Source: Sipunculus nudus
Taxonomy: Eukaryota > Annelida > Sipuncula > Golfingiida > Sipunculidae
Assembly (NCBI GenBank): GCA_026874595.1
Contig: CM049311.1
Location: 60,266,453-60,330,452, forward strand
DNA: 64,000 nt
Reading direction: 5' to 3'
Each line of letters starts with the position of its first letter. Position 1 is the first letter of the stretch. A program made the translations under genes and the position numbers. This document shows, in pieces, positions 43,824 through 57,874 of the stretch. Under the pieces are notes generated by a model, which was given only the letters and a program-made list of their open reading frames with translations, made no database searches and had not been told where the DNA came from.

Positions 43824-45189
43824 TTCAAGACAGGTATCAGGGAAGACGATCATGATGAACTTTTGAGGTTGACCATAGACAAAGTCTGCAAACGGGCATC
43901 TGTATACGATTACATAAATTTCAAGTGAAAATTAAACTGTTTATAAATGATCTTTTTTAGTAGAGTAACAGATATATCAGCAAACCTAAACGGGTAGAAA
44001 CAAACGCCGGGCCTCCGGTCACAGACCGGTGCTGCCACATAACGGTCACTGTCAACAACAACCAAATACCTATACGATATTGTGGTATTATCTTTCCTTT
44101 TTTTTATCAGAACCCCCCCCCCCCTCCCCCCCCCCTTCTTGCTCAGCTCCGTTCATCAGTCTATTCTTCTTTCTATCCGTAAAATGTCCTAGATATCCCA
44201 AAAAGATTTCTCGGATCTTCTTTCGATTATAATGGCAAATTAAGTGTATATGTGGGTCTCCTCGTTCGATTACGCTTCTTTTACAATTGGATAATTTTTA
44301 GACTTTAATTTTTTTCAGTTTTAAAACAAACAGCTGTATGGGACGCGATATCTCACGTTTTTCTCTACATCTACATCATCTACATGTCTCCTGGCCCGAT
44401 AATTTTTTTATCACACATTGTTCTCGTTTTATTTTCAAAGACTGTCAAGAACAATACCTGTATTCATATCCTTATTTAAAGTTCTGTTTAAAAGTGATTT
44501 TAATCCAACAAATTCGATTCTAGTATGAATAATGGCGAGCGTGAATAAAAACATGCATGTTAAGAAAAATAGAGGGCGAATCATTGTTGTTCTTTTTTCC
44601 CATAAACATATCACCAAAGTCTGGGAGACATTTAAATATTTATATTCACATGTTTATTGTTTTTCCTACCATGAAGTGACAGAAAAGAAGAACTTTTGAT
44701 GCAACCTGTCTTCCCACTATTTCCAAAAGTGGGTATTTCTTTATTTTTGCGTGTCTGTACATGCGTTTACGTGCTTGTTCTTCAGTGTCAATGCTTTTGA
44801 GTGTTTTTATTTGGGAGGGGTTATATTTAAATTCACAGTTTCGTTTGCAAACGAAATTTAAGAACTTGTGCAGTATTTACCCATACAGGTAGGTGAAACT
44901 GCAGAACAAGGGAAGAAAATCCAAATTAAAAATATAAGTTAGAGGTAACCAGGAACACACATGTGACGTCGGCGGACAAATGGGCCACCATCTGCCCTCT
45001 GAGTGATGATGATCCATTAAAGATTAATTGTATCCACCAAAACAGAGTTTTGCAGATCCTCTGTTTTCAGCCGAGTTCCGCCGCCGCCGCCTCTTTCTTT
45101 TTCGGAGAACTCGTCTGAGACCCCTGGACCGATCTTTCTGAAACAAATTATTGGGTCACATGTGAACTGGGGCCTAACACAGATTGATG

Positions 45190-45810
45190 TCGCCACCTGC
45201 AATCGGTTTTACATGGCGTCCATCCGTGCGTTTGTTTTTGGTAAACTCATCACTCATATCAAGAGTCGTTCAATGGATCAGCCTGAAGTTAGGCAAGTCC
45301 ATCAACCCTGGATAGCTTTCTCGTACATATGAGAGATGGTGCCACCGATACTCAAGTATTTGTAGTATGCATCCATACATTTATCTCAAGAGTGGCAAAG
45401 TGTTCATCCATAAACCTGGGATGGTTGTAAATTGTTCATTTCTCGGGAGCTGATGGATATTTCAGTCTGAGATGTTGCACGTTTAACCGTCTTCGAATAA
45501 TGCATCGATGGCTTTTCCTCATGAGTGGTCTGGCGTGTCGGCTGAAATTTTGCACGTTAATCCATCTTGGGAAGCCTTCTTGTACACGAGAATAGTGGCG
45601 CCACCTAGGATCACGTATTATGTAGAATACATCCATGCATTTATCTCAGATGTGGTTTGAGGTATCGACCTGAAGTTTTGCATGTCCATAGATCTAGGAT
45701 TGCATTGTCTTGTACACATGACTGGTGGTGCTACTTACAATATTTTGTATAGATTCGTCCATCCATGCGTCTTGGGATACTAGGGTGTCTCAGATGTCAC
45801 ACATTGAGAG
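45190..45810 (-). repeat. Tandem repeat, ~130-bp unit, about five copies, inverted relative to 331-690
   Basis: Read on the minus strand, units start with CTAGGTGGCGCCACTA or variants (about 45198, 45350, 45605 and 45735, with one decayed unit between). They continue TTCTCGTGTACAAGAAGGC, AAGATGGATTAACGTGCAAA, ATTTCAG and ACCACTCATGAGG. The order and wording match the 331-690 repeat. The minus-strand frame at 45436-45636 is part of the repeat. Confidence 0.75.
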
Positions 45811-46680
45811 GCCTGTTAAGTCAGAAGGGATTCCATACCTCTTTTTATTGGTGCCGCTGTGATTCAGTGGATATCTGTAGCGCTTGTTGACTGCCCATAT
45901 TTTAGTTATAATTTATTATCAGTTTTGCAGTTTACTGAAGAAGCAAAAACAATGGTAATGTCCTCTCTAATTTGAACTGTTTTATGTGAAAAAAATCATT
46001 TAACTGCTATAACCTTGGTATTCTCAATTTTAAAATTAAATTGTTTAACCTTGATATTCTCGAGACGTCAAATGTTATTAATATGGAGGTTTTAACTGTG
46101 TTCATAAATATTTATACGCAGTATATCATTTTTAGGGTAAAATCTGTAATAGTTGTGTGTATCTTTTGTAATGTGCACCCAGGGTAAAGCAAATGGCTTC
46201 TTTCTTGTTTTATAAATTGAGTGGACTGAATGCTTTAGACAAGGCAAAGGTATTTGTAGCCCAAAACTTCGCATGTAGAACGTTCTCGGTACTGCAGAGA
46301 CAATGCTGGGCTTTTATTCGAAGTTTTATGTTAAGACAAAATCCATCTTGCTTCTCTTATTTATTTCAGTCATTTAAAAACACGGACCCTCCGCAGTGCG
46401 CATTATTGTATTAACAATATTCATATTTATTAGAAACATTAAACTAACATATTCTGACAAACCATTATGGAAGGGGCGTGGCTTACTCTTGGGTTCCTCG
46501 ATCTTGCTTTCCCATCACACGGCCTGGGAAATACGTATTAATACTCCGACCGTCCGATTAAGTAAGCACGATTACAATTGATAGGAATACATGGGACCTA
46601 TAGCTATGTGTCACATTGGAAAGATGATTGAAAGTCATTCAGTTATGCCAATTTACTGACCGTGCTCTTCAGCCTGAACT

Positions 46681-46800
46681 CACGTGGTGTAATGTTTACA
46701 TGCTTGAACTTGACCGCACCTGTTGACCTGTGACCTCATTATTCGCGCATGCGCATGATTTCGGCATCATTCGGAAAACAGCCGCGTAACAGCAAATATT
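46681..46800 (+). promoter_or_regulatory. Afadin proximal promoter
   Basis: Sites in order: E-box CACGTG (46681-46686), forkhead-type TGTTTACA (46693-46700), a perfect DR1 TGACCTGTGACCT (46724-46736), and an exact NRF1 palindrome CGCGCATGCGCA (46744-46755). The last lies about 150 bp before the afadin ATG. No TATA box is seen. An NRF1 site at this distance suggests that transcription starts between about 46770 and 46880. Confidence 0.6.
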
Positions 46801-46906
46801 TCGGGTATTTGTCACCTAACGTCTTGGGAAAGTGTTTTAAACTCCAGACAAATGTGGACAACAAACTTGGATATACGACTCTAAGGTTTCCTGCTGAAGT
46901 TACAAA

Positions 46907-47011
46907 ATGGCTCACAGGGTGAGAGAAGAGGAACGCCAGCGGTTAATTGCACAAATTAAAGAATGGAACAGCAACCGCTTGGACCTATTTGAGTTGAGTT
47001 TGCCGGACGAG
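46907..47011 (+). CDS. AFDN: Afadin coding exon 1 (N-terminus)
   Basis: The ATG at 46907 (ACAAAATGG, A at -3 and G at +4) opens 35 codons. They read MAHRVREEERQRLIAQIKEW, then NSNRLDLFELSLPDE, ending at the donor GAG|gtgggt in phase 0. The block EER.RL......WN.NRLDLFE is the conserved start of afadin. No upstream in-frame coding is seen. A weak CTGCTGAAG could serve as an acceptor seven bases before the ATG if an upstream leader exon exists. Confidence 0.95.
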
Positions 47012-50000
47012 GTGGGTTCGCATAACTTCGTTACTTTTTCGGCGGGTGTTGATGTCGATGTCAAAATCCAAATATGTCTTAAAATGTTTAAAATGAGCCA
47101 TTTATATTGTATATAAGCCTACTTATATCCCCGATTAAACAGGTTTCCTGGGTAAGTCCGTCTGCAAATGTCTGCCCACTGAGGGAATTCCAACATGGCG
47201 CACCCATTCCTCAAAACACTTGCAGATCGTCTGCCCATTTGGAAGTTTTAAAACACTTGATCACGCATGTTTGCCCGATGCAATAAAATTTGTCTTTGTA
47301 CCCCGATAACAGTCTTTCCAAAGAGAACGCATTTTAAAGATCCTTGCGGGCTTTGACGGAACACACCTGGGCACACCTGGCCGGTTTACCTGGAATTAAT
47401 TCACCAGGTCATACGGGTATTTAAATGTAGGTCAAGGGAAACCCCTCCCCAAATGTTTACTTCCTGGAGTGTCTTGTGTAAATTTTATTTTAATACCATG
47501 CTTCAATTTCAGTGTGCATATGTAGTAATGCCAGTATATGTTTACATGAACAGATTAGGTTACTATTTAAGTATTTTTAATATGAATTTTAATATGAATT
47601 ATGTCAAAATTATGAAAATAAACAATCCACTGACAAATGGATATGGGAATGGATGACAGTGGTACACAATTCACCTGATTGCAAAATGAGAAAAATTATT
47701 TCTTAAAAGAATTGACTACTAAATGGTTAAGTATACAAATAAATGATTGAAGAATATATATGAATTCAGAACTCAAATAAGTTAGTCTGAACTTCTTTGA
47801 AGACGGTCATTTTTTTTCCTCACATATTTGGTATTAAAGGGTGATTAAAATACATGTGTGTGACTATGAAGAATTTGTTCTTTGATATCAATTTGTATTG
47901 TTCCTGAGATGTACCAGTGTCATGTGGGGGATACCTGTAATAATAACACCTTGACAATACATTGTCACACTGATGGTTGACCGGTGAGACCTGAGGGTGC
48001 CCTCAGGTGATAGCAGTGAATTACATTCCTTTTTGCAAGAACTGCAAACTCTTTCTTTACAGTTTTGAATCATTTGAAATTTTGGACAATTGGCATGTTT
48101 TTCAGGTATGGTAAACATGGCATTTGTGGCACAATTTAAGGTGTGCTCACAATTTGTTTGGTGATACTTGCAATCAGTAGAGGTTGCAGAGGGAAATAAA
48201 AAAGCATTTATTCTTTTGGTGTCACTGTGCAAATATGCTTTCCAAGCAACCATTACAATCTGTTGCAAACATGGTAATTTTATTAAGCATATTATTGACT
48301 GAATTATTTGATTAAATGAGTTCAAACTGTGCCAGCCCATAAATTGGTATGTTAATCAGATATTGTAATTTGGTAAAGAATGATATTTTTCAAATGTTAG
48401 TCTTGAAAGGTATACATGTTCAATTCTCCAGGTGTGTCCAAAAGGCATAAATCTGTCAGACAAAAACTGTGTATGTTACAGTCCTATAAGATAGGTACTA
48501 ATGATCTTTTTTAGAGAAAATCACATGCAGATATTTTTTATGGAAACATTACAATAGGTCATAACAAATGCAGTGATATTTATAGGACTCTAATTTTTAT
48601 CAGTCATCATCAGTGGTTAATATGTCATACATCAAAAAATTATATTCTGTTTCTTATGGTTTGCAAAACATTTCAATATTACTCAGTTGATATATCCTCA
48701 CTAACATTAAATAACCACAGGTGCATTATTAATTGGCGTTTGTGTATATTTTGAAGCATTTCTAACCACACAAAGAAAAAAAAAATGGATCATAGCATGT
48801 TTGTACCCCTTCCCCCAAACTAACACTTGCACTGAACTTTGTCAAAGTTATAGAGGAATTGAACTTAAAACGATTGTATCAGCATAAGCAATTTTCACTT
48901 GTGTGAAGGCTGCTTATCAGCTCATACTAGTAATGCTTCTTGATGATCATGGAGGGTTTGTAAAGTGTCATACACAGGGCCAGGCTGGTGTACCAGTATT
49001 GTCCCACAGTCATGCTGGGAGTACTGCTGCCTCCACTGGCTGACATGCTACTCCTGCTTATGGGGTGATGTAACACAATCCCCAGGCCCCTTCTCCAGTG
49101 CTGCTGCCCCAGTCTCTCAGCCAGAGGTGCTGGGCAGCATCACTGTAACCACTCAGGCCAGCTGACCCCTTTGTCTGGCGCAGGATACCATGGCCCAGCC
49201 CTGAATGGGAAACCTGATGAATATTTCTAGGCAGACAGAAAGTAGACTATCAGTTGCCCTTGGGGTTTGGCTAATGTTTATTTTCCCAGCTTACTAGCAT
49301 GTTTCTTGAGGCAGTATCAGTTGTACCCCTCTACTGTGTGAGCCACTGACTGATTGTCGCTTTCTCTTTTGACCTAATTGGATAAACTAGGTGGATTTTC
49401 ACATGGTTTCTTACCAGAACTGATAATGCAGAGAGATTCTACTCAACACTATGTTTCCCTTTGTGCTCACATTGGCCTTGCTCCAGAAACAGGGTGATTC
49501 TCTAACCTGTAGGATTACTTTTTGTATAGATGCTCCAAAGAAATTCTTTTTATTATTGTATGCATTATGAAAGCTTACATATATTTTAAGTATATATATG
49601 GACATGCACTACTTGCTGTTACATCACATCTCAGTTATAATAAGATTGCTTCCCAATCAATCAGCCTCACTGCAGATATAATGTGAACATTTGCATTGGA
49701 CTGCTGCAAATATATCCTTGAAATAATTATTCGGACAATTTGTTTTTTAGGTAAAATGTATGTGGGTACTACAAGAACAGACAAATCCTGCACCATTTGA
49801 GATCACTTGTTACAGAAAATCTTATCTTGGTCAAGCCAATTTCTCTTGATTGGATTTTCCCATTATGAAACAGAATCAGGTGTTACCTAATAGTTTGATT
49901 AACTGCACTGTTTATGTTTAGAATTAAACCCTAAATCCAGAATGGATTTTTCAGCACTATCATAAATTTATTGCTCATATTAATGGTCATTTAGGTCTGT

Positions 50001-53000
50001 CAGTGGTAACTGTAAGGAATTGAATATAATCAGTAGGTATTCTGATTCCTGGCTGACTTTCTGGGACGTCAGTTTCCCATGGATCTGCAGATTCAGTCTA
50101 CTAGGTTTATTATGTATCATATAAAATCAACAAGCTAGTGGACATGTCAGTAATCATCTGTTGACACATTTTGTTTTTGATAATAATATATCAATATAAA
50201 TGTCACCTTGTGAGGCCTCATCTGATTCATAATAGGAATTAAGATTACAGTGGCCTTGTTTGCTGCCATTAGCTACAGTTCAAAGTTGATTCATGCACTG
50301 ACTTTATGTCATCATCTGCTGATCTCAGAACTGCAATACTAATTAAGAGTGTGCCAATACATTACTTTGGCTTTTGATAAGTAAGTGATATTCTCTTGTG
50401 GAAATGTGATGCTTTATAAACTATTGACCACGTTAGGGAAGCAGTGGTGTGAAATAGAGGGTGCACGTTTGCATGATCTTTTTCTTTTGTGCAGGTAGAA
50501 ATAGTACCGAGGATGTACTCAGTGCATGTATTATTAAACCAGTGAAAAATGTTGGTGCAGTATCTTATTTTTTTATTTTTCATGAACATCAAAATTATAA
50601 ATGAACATTTCTATTCTTTGAGCAACAAAAACTTCTTAATAAGCAAATTTTCTTATTAGTATTACAAGGTGCATGTTGAAATCTTTAGGTGCATGTAGGT
50701 TTTGTTTCAAGGGTGCACCTGGAGCATGTAAATTTTCTAGTCTAATTCCTACCCTGAGTGGTCTATTTAATTGGTAGCTTTATGCTGATCAGGGGAAGAG
50801 TTATTTTCAGTAATAACTTGAGTGATGGATACTGGGAAGTTGTAGCAGCAGGCCCTGGTCAATTGAGAAGAGTCTGCTGTCAGTGTTGTGTGACTGACAG
50901 CAACATGTGGATGGCACAGCGCTTCCTAACACATTTCATCTACATACATTAGCTTGCTGTCACATGTTATGCTTATGAATGGCAATTTGATAAGCTTTTG
51001 ACATGTCTGTTGTTAATCTTAATCTGTGCATGTATAGTGACATAACTGTAGCTCTGTGTGATACTGATACTGTGATACATAATTTACCAGTATTCAGTGT
51101 TGAATTTTAAGTAGACTGATTAAGTTTCATAAAACTTGTATTGCACCATGCACTGGCTTTCTGTTATATAGAAAGCTGTATTTATTTTCAGTTTTATATC
51201 TCATTACATGTTTAAACTGAATTCTGAAATTTGCTGCCAATTGACCTTCACTATCATAAATTAGGTTAAAAAATAGTTCACTAAACCTCCAACATAATTC
51301 TTTGATTTGAAATAAAATATAATTTAGACAGTGTTGGGGTCAGTTGTATGTGACAATGCCTAGGTGCAGTTACTTGTGAAAGGCCAGGTAGTAGGTACAG
51401 GTACAGAATTTTTAGTAGAGTACCCAGATACAGGTGCATAAGGTGGGGAGGGGCAGGTCTGCTGAAACATGAATTATAAATCAGCTGATATTTTTGCTGG
51501 TTAACTGGTACATAATCAACAAATGATTAGGACAGGGACTTTTCGATCTGGGACATTTCAGATGGGCTTTTTGCTTTTGAGGAATTTGCAGCCAGATCAA
51601 TGTTTTGGGATTCCATAAACAGGGTTTTATTTAATAGGGATGAACTATAGTTGTTTGACAATGGTCAGGGGTTGAAATGAAATTGTTGGAAAGCATCTCA
51701 CCCCATTATTTTTCATTGTAGCTTGAAATTAGATTGCAAGTGTGCCACTCAAAGTTAAATTTTTTATATATAAAAAATATTGATTTAAAATAGTATTGCA
51801 ATGTCCTTTTCAGCTTCCTATCACAGTACTTAAAATAAAACATAAATGCAGAATAAATGAAAACTAGATGAAAAAAATGCACTCTATTTTCAGAGTTTTT
51901 ATAGTCATGGAAAGAAGTAAGTTTGATTAAAATGCAGATTCCCTTAAAATATTGAGCTAAAAAATAGCCAAAACATATACTAACTGGTAGAAGGATTATT
52001 TTTAAAATTACTATTTTATGCCAGTTCATTAAATAATAATCCCAATGTCAAAACTACACAATGGAACCCTATTTTAACTCCTGATGGTTCTCAAACATAC
52101 TGTAAACTGCCATTATTTCCTATAGTATTAAGCTTAGAATTGCCATAGAGGTTTGAGAAGTATATTATTACCTGTTTATGGAACCCTATAATATTGATCC
52201 GGCTGATTCTCTTGGTTCATAATTGCCATAGGACTAAGGTGCTAGTGCAGATTTACGCATGGTGATTTAAAAAAATGTATATAACATGCCTGTTCAAATA
52301 CAAATAATTATAAAGGATGATCCATCCTCACAGTGGCTTCTCTACAAAATTTAAAAATTCTTGTCTTATCTGCTTAGGTTCTTCACATAAAGTGCTAATG
52401 GAATTTAGGGAACCTAATCAGTGTGAGGAATGCAAGCTAAGGTTTTGTTCACAAAGTATTGATATCTATCTCTTCATGGTGTTAATTCATGTAAACTTGC
52501 ATATTATTAGAGTGAAGCTGATATTAAAGTGATAACCCCTCCAGAACATGCATACACCTACCTGGCTATTGTATTTGAATCTACACTAACAGTAATAAGT
52601 GCATGATTACTGAGACTTGCTGACAAAATTAACTGTTGCACACTAACACTAGAGAGTGATACTATGTTTATATACTTCTACCTTGAGGTGCATGGGTAAT
52701 CAATAATTATCATGTTACATTTGATATCACTTTATAATGACAATAGTGTGTTGAGATTGAAGTCTACACTGTCTGACAAGTCTCATCAGTTGTGCTTTAA
52801 GTATACATGTATAATTGTATTGTTTGCTGTCTTTTGTGAATTTATGTTTTAATTTATCCCGTATCCTGCAACGTTGTTCACTGTACGTTTTAGATCTGTG
52901 TGTTGTTCTTTTTAAATTAAATGCAAGATGACATCAATTATGTCATGTGACAAGAGAGTGAAAATATCTTCACATACGGTACCTCTGTTTCACTGAATTT

Positions 53001-53065
53001 CTGATGTATTTCTCACAGCAAAGTGAGCAAACAATATTTAATCCAGGACTAAAACTACAAATCTG

Positions 53066-53990
53066 AATGCAAGCCTCTTCCATGTGGAGGTACTTCTTGT
53101 GGGATGCTCCTAAAACCTGTTTGCATTCTCATATTTGGCCAATATTCCCTGGTTCATTCATGCATAAATCAGTGACTGTACACTTGTGAATATTCCTTGA
53201 TGGTGTTACTTAATCCCGATCATGTGCCAGATTTTGGCCATATGGGCCCTCTGACATCATGACCAGATTACTGGCCTGCCAGAGTGCCTTAACATCCAGG
53301 TCTGAGGAACACAATAAAAGGCCACATGAGGATGCAAATATTTTTGTCATTTCTGACGCCTCATGGCTTACAGATACACTGTTAGTTGGCATAAATCAGA
53401 CTAATCATTTGCAGTTTTAGTTTACTTTCTAACAACACCAAACATGAACGAGAAAAATTCTGTTCAAACTCACTTTAACTCAGCATATTGGTAAATCCCT
53501 CCATATGTTTATTTAAATTTCTGACCACATGAATACAAGCATGGCTTGCAAGGGTTACTGGGTGCAGCCAACTTGTATGCCATACAGGAAATGACTTATT
53601 ACCATAGAGACAGGTTTCAATTTTGGTTGTGAGTTCACATATTCTCTTGCATTAATGCATCATTCGTAGCATAATGTTAAGATTATGCCCTGTTTACAAC
53701 AATATGAATGCTACATGATGGAAGACCACTGTGATGCATTCTTCAATATTGTTTGTATCACGACTCAAATAGGCTTACCAGCCAAATTACCATTGCCTAC
53801 TGATTTGAGCTGTCACAGCTAGTGGCAGATCCACACCAAAATCTAATTGACTCTTAATTGGCCCATTTCAGAAATGCCCCGAAACTTTCATGAGATTCTG
53901 TTCGTGGTTGCGTAAGTGATGTTTTGAACCAACATGCACATGATTGGAGATGAACACGTCCCCTACCCTCCTGGCAGAGACAAATATATA
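53066..53990 (+). repeat. Dispersed repeat with 5' hairpin (copy 2), split by a ~600-bp insert
   Basis: The left part (53066-53232) matches 12010-12195: GAATGCAAGCCT, GTTTGCATTCTC, CATTCATGCATAAATCAGTGAC, GATCATGT. The right part (about 53826-53990) resumes with CAGATCCACACCAAAATCTAAT, CAGAAATGCCCC and CCCTCCTGGCAGAGAC. The insert between (about 53233-53825) is bounded by CAGAT on both sides, so it looks like a separate insertion event of unknown type. Confidence 0.75.
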
Positions 53991-56179
53991 GAAAAAAATA
54001 GCTACACATGTCTACACTGTATCTAAAGTTTTATTAATTCAATTTGCCTAATATTAATGTATTTCTGATATGGGTGATCTGTGTAAGGCATTTTGTCTGT
54101 GTTCCCTTTTCTTTATTAGCATATCAATTTTGGTTGATCATTTCCTTTAACAGAATATACCTATAGTATAGCATCCTACCATATTATTTTAAATTTAACA
54201 CATTTGTGAGAGATACTCCAAATTATAAATAATCATTACAAATAAGAAGATGATGGCATGATTTGTACTTCATTGTCAACTTTCCAAAAATGTACTGGCA
54301 AGATCAAGCAGGTTTGATGTCAGGACAGTCCAGCTATTCTCAGTTTATCTCAGGGCATGGCAGTTTTTTGGTTGTCATTGCCAGCTTTATATGCTAGTCA
54401 GTACAATTCCTGAAATCATTGGCACATGTATGTTAAGTTTTGATGGCCCTGGGTCCATTTCAGGTAAGAGAAATATTCCTTCAAACCTTAAACTGTCTAG
54501 CTGGTGCTTGATGTCATTATTTCACTGTCTCTTTCAACCATTGGTCAAGATTGCATGAATTGATAAATAAATTCATAGGATTAATAAAAATATGCAGATT
54601 TAAGATGTCGTTGATTTGCCATTTTCTTGTGTTGGCTTAATAACCAGTACCCAAAGGTCTTGCTTTTGGAAAGCATGGTGCTCTTAAAGCTCTTTTGTTT
54701 TAAATATATTTAGTATCAAATAAAACTATGGGTTAGAAAAAGGACCAGTAGGTCCTAGTCTGACCCTCCTGGTATGTACTTCTGATTCATGCATGTGACC
54801 CAAAATACTTAAAATTACTCTTACTGCAGTCATTGATTCTGTAAATTGAGAGAATGATCTGTGTACTGTGTTACTGAGTCAACAACTAGGGTCACTGTGA
54901 GGACACTTGGGGGTTTTACTTGCCTCCATGTAAAGCTAATTATTGGTTATGGGCTAATACTGCCTGTACACCTGCATGAAAGGTACCACATCTTGATGCA
55001 GGTTTCATATCTGTGGTCTACAGGTTTATTGTTATTGACCCTTACATTTTATGTCGGTCAGGTGATGCAAGAAATAGGAAACCTTTACTAAAGTTTGAAA
55101 TTCCCTTGTATTGTTTTAACTGATGCATAAGTTTAAAGAGCTCTCCATCGAAAAAAAATCACCAGCTTTAAATAATTCCAAATAAAATATTTCAAAGTAA
55201 TCATTGTTCAATCACATTGGTCATCACAGTATCCTGGGGACATGGTTTCCTTAGCCCAACTTAAATTAAGGTATTTTTATGCGTGAAGACTAAATTCTGT
55301 CATTGAAAAAATTTTATCAGATACCTTTTAAAATACTTAATTGTTTTCCTACCTGCAAGTGCAACCAAAAATTGGAAGAATACATATATCGTGAACTTAT
55401 GTTTCCAACTATATGCACACCTCAATAAATTCAATATTTTTCTTTTATTCAACATATAAAATATAAATTCGGGATTCACTGAAACACTTAATTTAATTAT
55501 AGAACTAATCTGCACAGTTACGCCAGAATAATTTTTGTCTTCAGCTCCTAGCAGCTTTCAAAGAGGGCAGGGAAAATTGCAATACTGGTACTTGTGATCT
55601 GTCCCTTAATGGCATGCCTGGTTACACCAATGTGATAACGCTTGTTTTCTCTAGAGTAGAACACATAAATACTCATCTGTCAATGAGCTAGAGGTACTGA
55701 TTAGAAAAGAATAAAATGAAATATTGAACAGTCATTTAGTTGCACCTACTTGCATTAGCAATAGTAATTAATATGATAAGTAACAGGGTTGGCATGTTTT
55801 GCCAAAGTGGGAAACCAGAGGTAAAATGTGTGAAAGATTGGTTTTTACCAAAAGGTTTTTGTTACCAGAATTTGAGTAGACTTCGTTTGTGGCATTCTCT
55901 ACCAAAGGAAAACTTCTGTACTTAATTGGGTCTCTATCTAGATCCATATCAGGTTTAATTGGGTCTTCCCAGGCTCATGTCCTGCTGCATACTAATGCTT
56001 AGATTAAGTTAAATATATCAGGGGTCCTAATAAAGCCTTTCCGTCTGTCTCAGACAGGCAAACATGCACGGAAAGGCATTTTTCAATTTGTACCAATCTG
56101 TTGGAAAGGTGAACATCTAGATGTGTTCCACATTAGTAGCTGATAAGTTATAACAAACATGACACAAACAAAATATTTT

Positions 56180-56350
56180 ACAGACCTGTGGTCTTCCACC
56201 AACTACCTATATTTCCTAAATTTTCCTTTATAAATAGTCTATAATTTCTTATACTTTCAGGCATTTGGGCCCTCATCTCCAATATTTTACCAGGTTTTTT
56301 CACTGCACAAAATATTTCTGATATTACAGTATTACTATTAAAAACATGTA
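56180..56350 (-). repeat. Dispersed AT-rich repeat family, copy 3 (inverted)
   Basis: Read on the minus strand: TTAATAGTAATACTG, GTGCAGTGAAAAAACC, CCAAATGCCTGAAAGTATA, AGAAATTATAG, GGAAAATTTAGGAAATATAGG. This is the same order as at 17.1 and 27.5 kb. Confidence 0.65.
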
Positions 56351-57874
56351 GTTTTTTTTAAGTGTGCATGAAGGATAGCATGTAAGATGGCAGGATCAGG
56401 TTTACTCTGAGCAATCGGTGACTGAAAGTTTGTTATGATGGTAGCATGCATCTTTAGTGGAAAGGCAAATTTTTCTGTGGAAAGGTATACCTGTATTTCC
56501 TTTGGAAAGGTGAAAATTTCAAAGGATTATGCTCCCTTTACATGTACTGCAAACTGTATATCCAACCAACCTTCCTTTTCGGAGATACAGATAGATAAAC
56601 ATGGGTATTAACATAACCTCCATCCCACATCAGTTGAGGTAAAAGATACTGATATGAAGGTCATGTTGGTACAGCATTTCAGGTGACATGATAGGTCAGC
56701 CCTCAGGCTGTGCTGTCACCAAGAGCTGATTAACATTGATAGGGTGACACTTCTCAGTGGTAAAAATATACTGATAGCCCAGTGGTGGAACTAATATGTA
56801 AACATATCCCTGACATCCCCCTGATAGGGACCCCTGAATAATGAAGAACAAGTTAAACCAGGGAGAACCCCTGAGGTTTATTCAAAATGCAGTGGTGGGT
56901 GTTTAGGTTCTCTATGGGAAAACTAAACCAATCACTCTATTTGGTCAAAGAGGGCAGACATCCCTAATTAAAATAACATTTTATCTGATCAGCTGCTTCA
57001 TGTGTGAGATTACAAAAAGTGGAGACTTCACAGATCACAGTCACTTGAATCTCTGTTTGTGGTTGTGTTTATCAAGAAATGGAAGAAACTGTGCACAATA
57101 TGAATATATAATCATGCTTGTGTTACTAAAGAGGTGCTTCAAACACACTTTTCTTTCCATTCCCCCCCCCCCTGAAATAAGGATTCAAGCTACTGTGCAT
57201 AGATTTTAAAGTGTATGTATGTTAATGCACTTGATAAAATAAAGATTTAAATAATAACATCTGGTAATGTCTGTTAATTTTCATGAAATAAGATTTTTGT
57301 ATAGTGGAGGTTTTGGTGGTAAAATACACACCTTTCATAACACCTAAGAATAATTAAAAAGCACTCACTGAGGTACACATATAGCATGACAAAACTTGTA
57401 TCAACACTTAAGCTTGCCGTAAAATTAAATGAACCCATACCCCACCATTCCATATCAATTCACTTTAAACCATTGGAAACATTTCAGTTAATATTGACAA
57501 CAGACATAATTTGAAATAAATCCAAGTTCCTCATTCTTCCACAAAAGTTCAATGAAAATCATTCAGAACATTTTGAGGTTGTGTATGGTGATAAACTAAT
57601 AAAGATGTTCAGTCGCTACTGTTTGTAAAGACTGACTGACTGACTGGTAATATATGGAATATAATGACTTATGATTGTACAAGCTGTGACAACTTTGAGG
57701 GGGAGTTGTTTGACCTGCAGCTCAGAGAGCCCACTCATCTCCAGCAACTTTGCCAAGGAATAATTTTATACCAAGAATGTCTGAATCTGTCAAGTTCATT
57801 TTGATTACCATTTAATATAAGATTACAGTATAGCCTTCATTTATTTGCTGAATTTGCAATTTGATTTTTTTCAG

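Larger units (their letters stand above)
47012..57874 (+). other. Afadin intron 1 (10.9 kb)
   Basis: CpG-poor, AT-rich intron. Recognised contents are the interrupted hairpin repeat at 53.07-53.99 kb and the inverted AT-rich repeat at 56.18-56.35 kb. The rest is unique sequence with no supported exon, including the 150-codon minus-strand frame at 47888-48340 discussed under findings. Confidence 0.6.
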
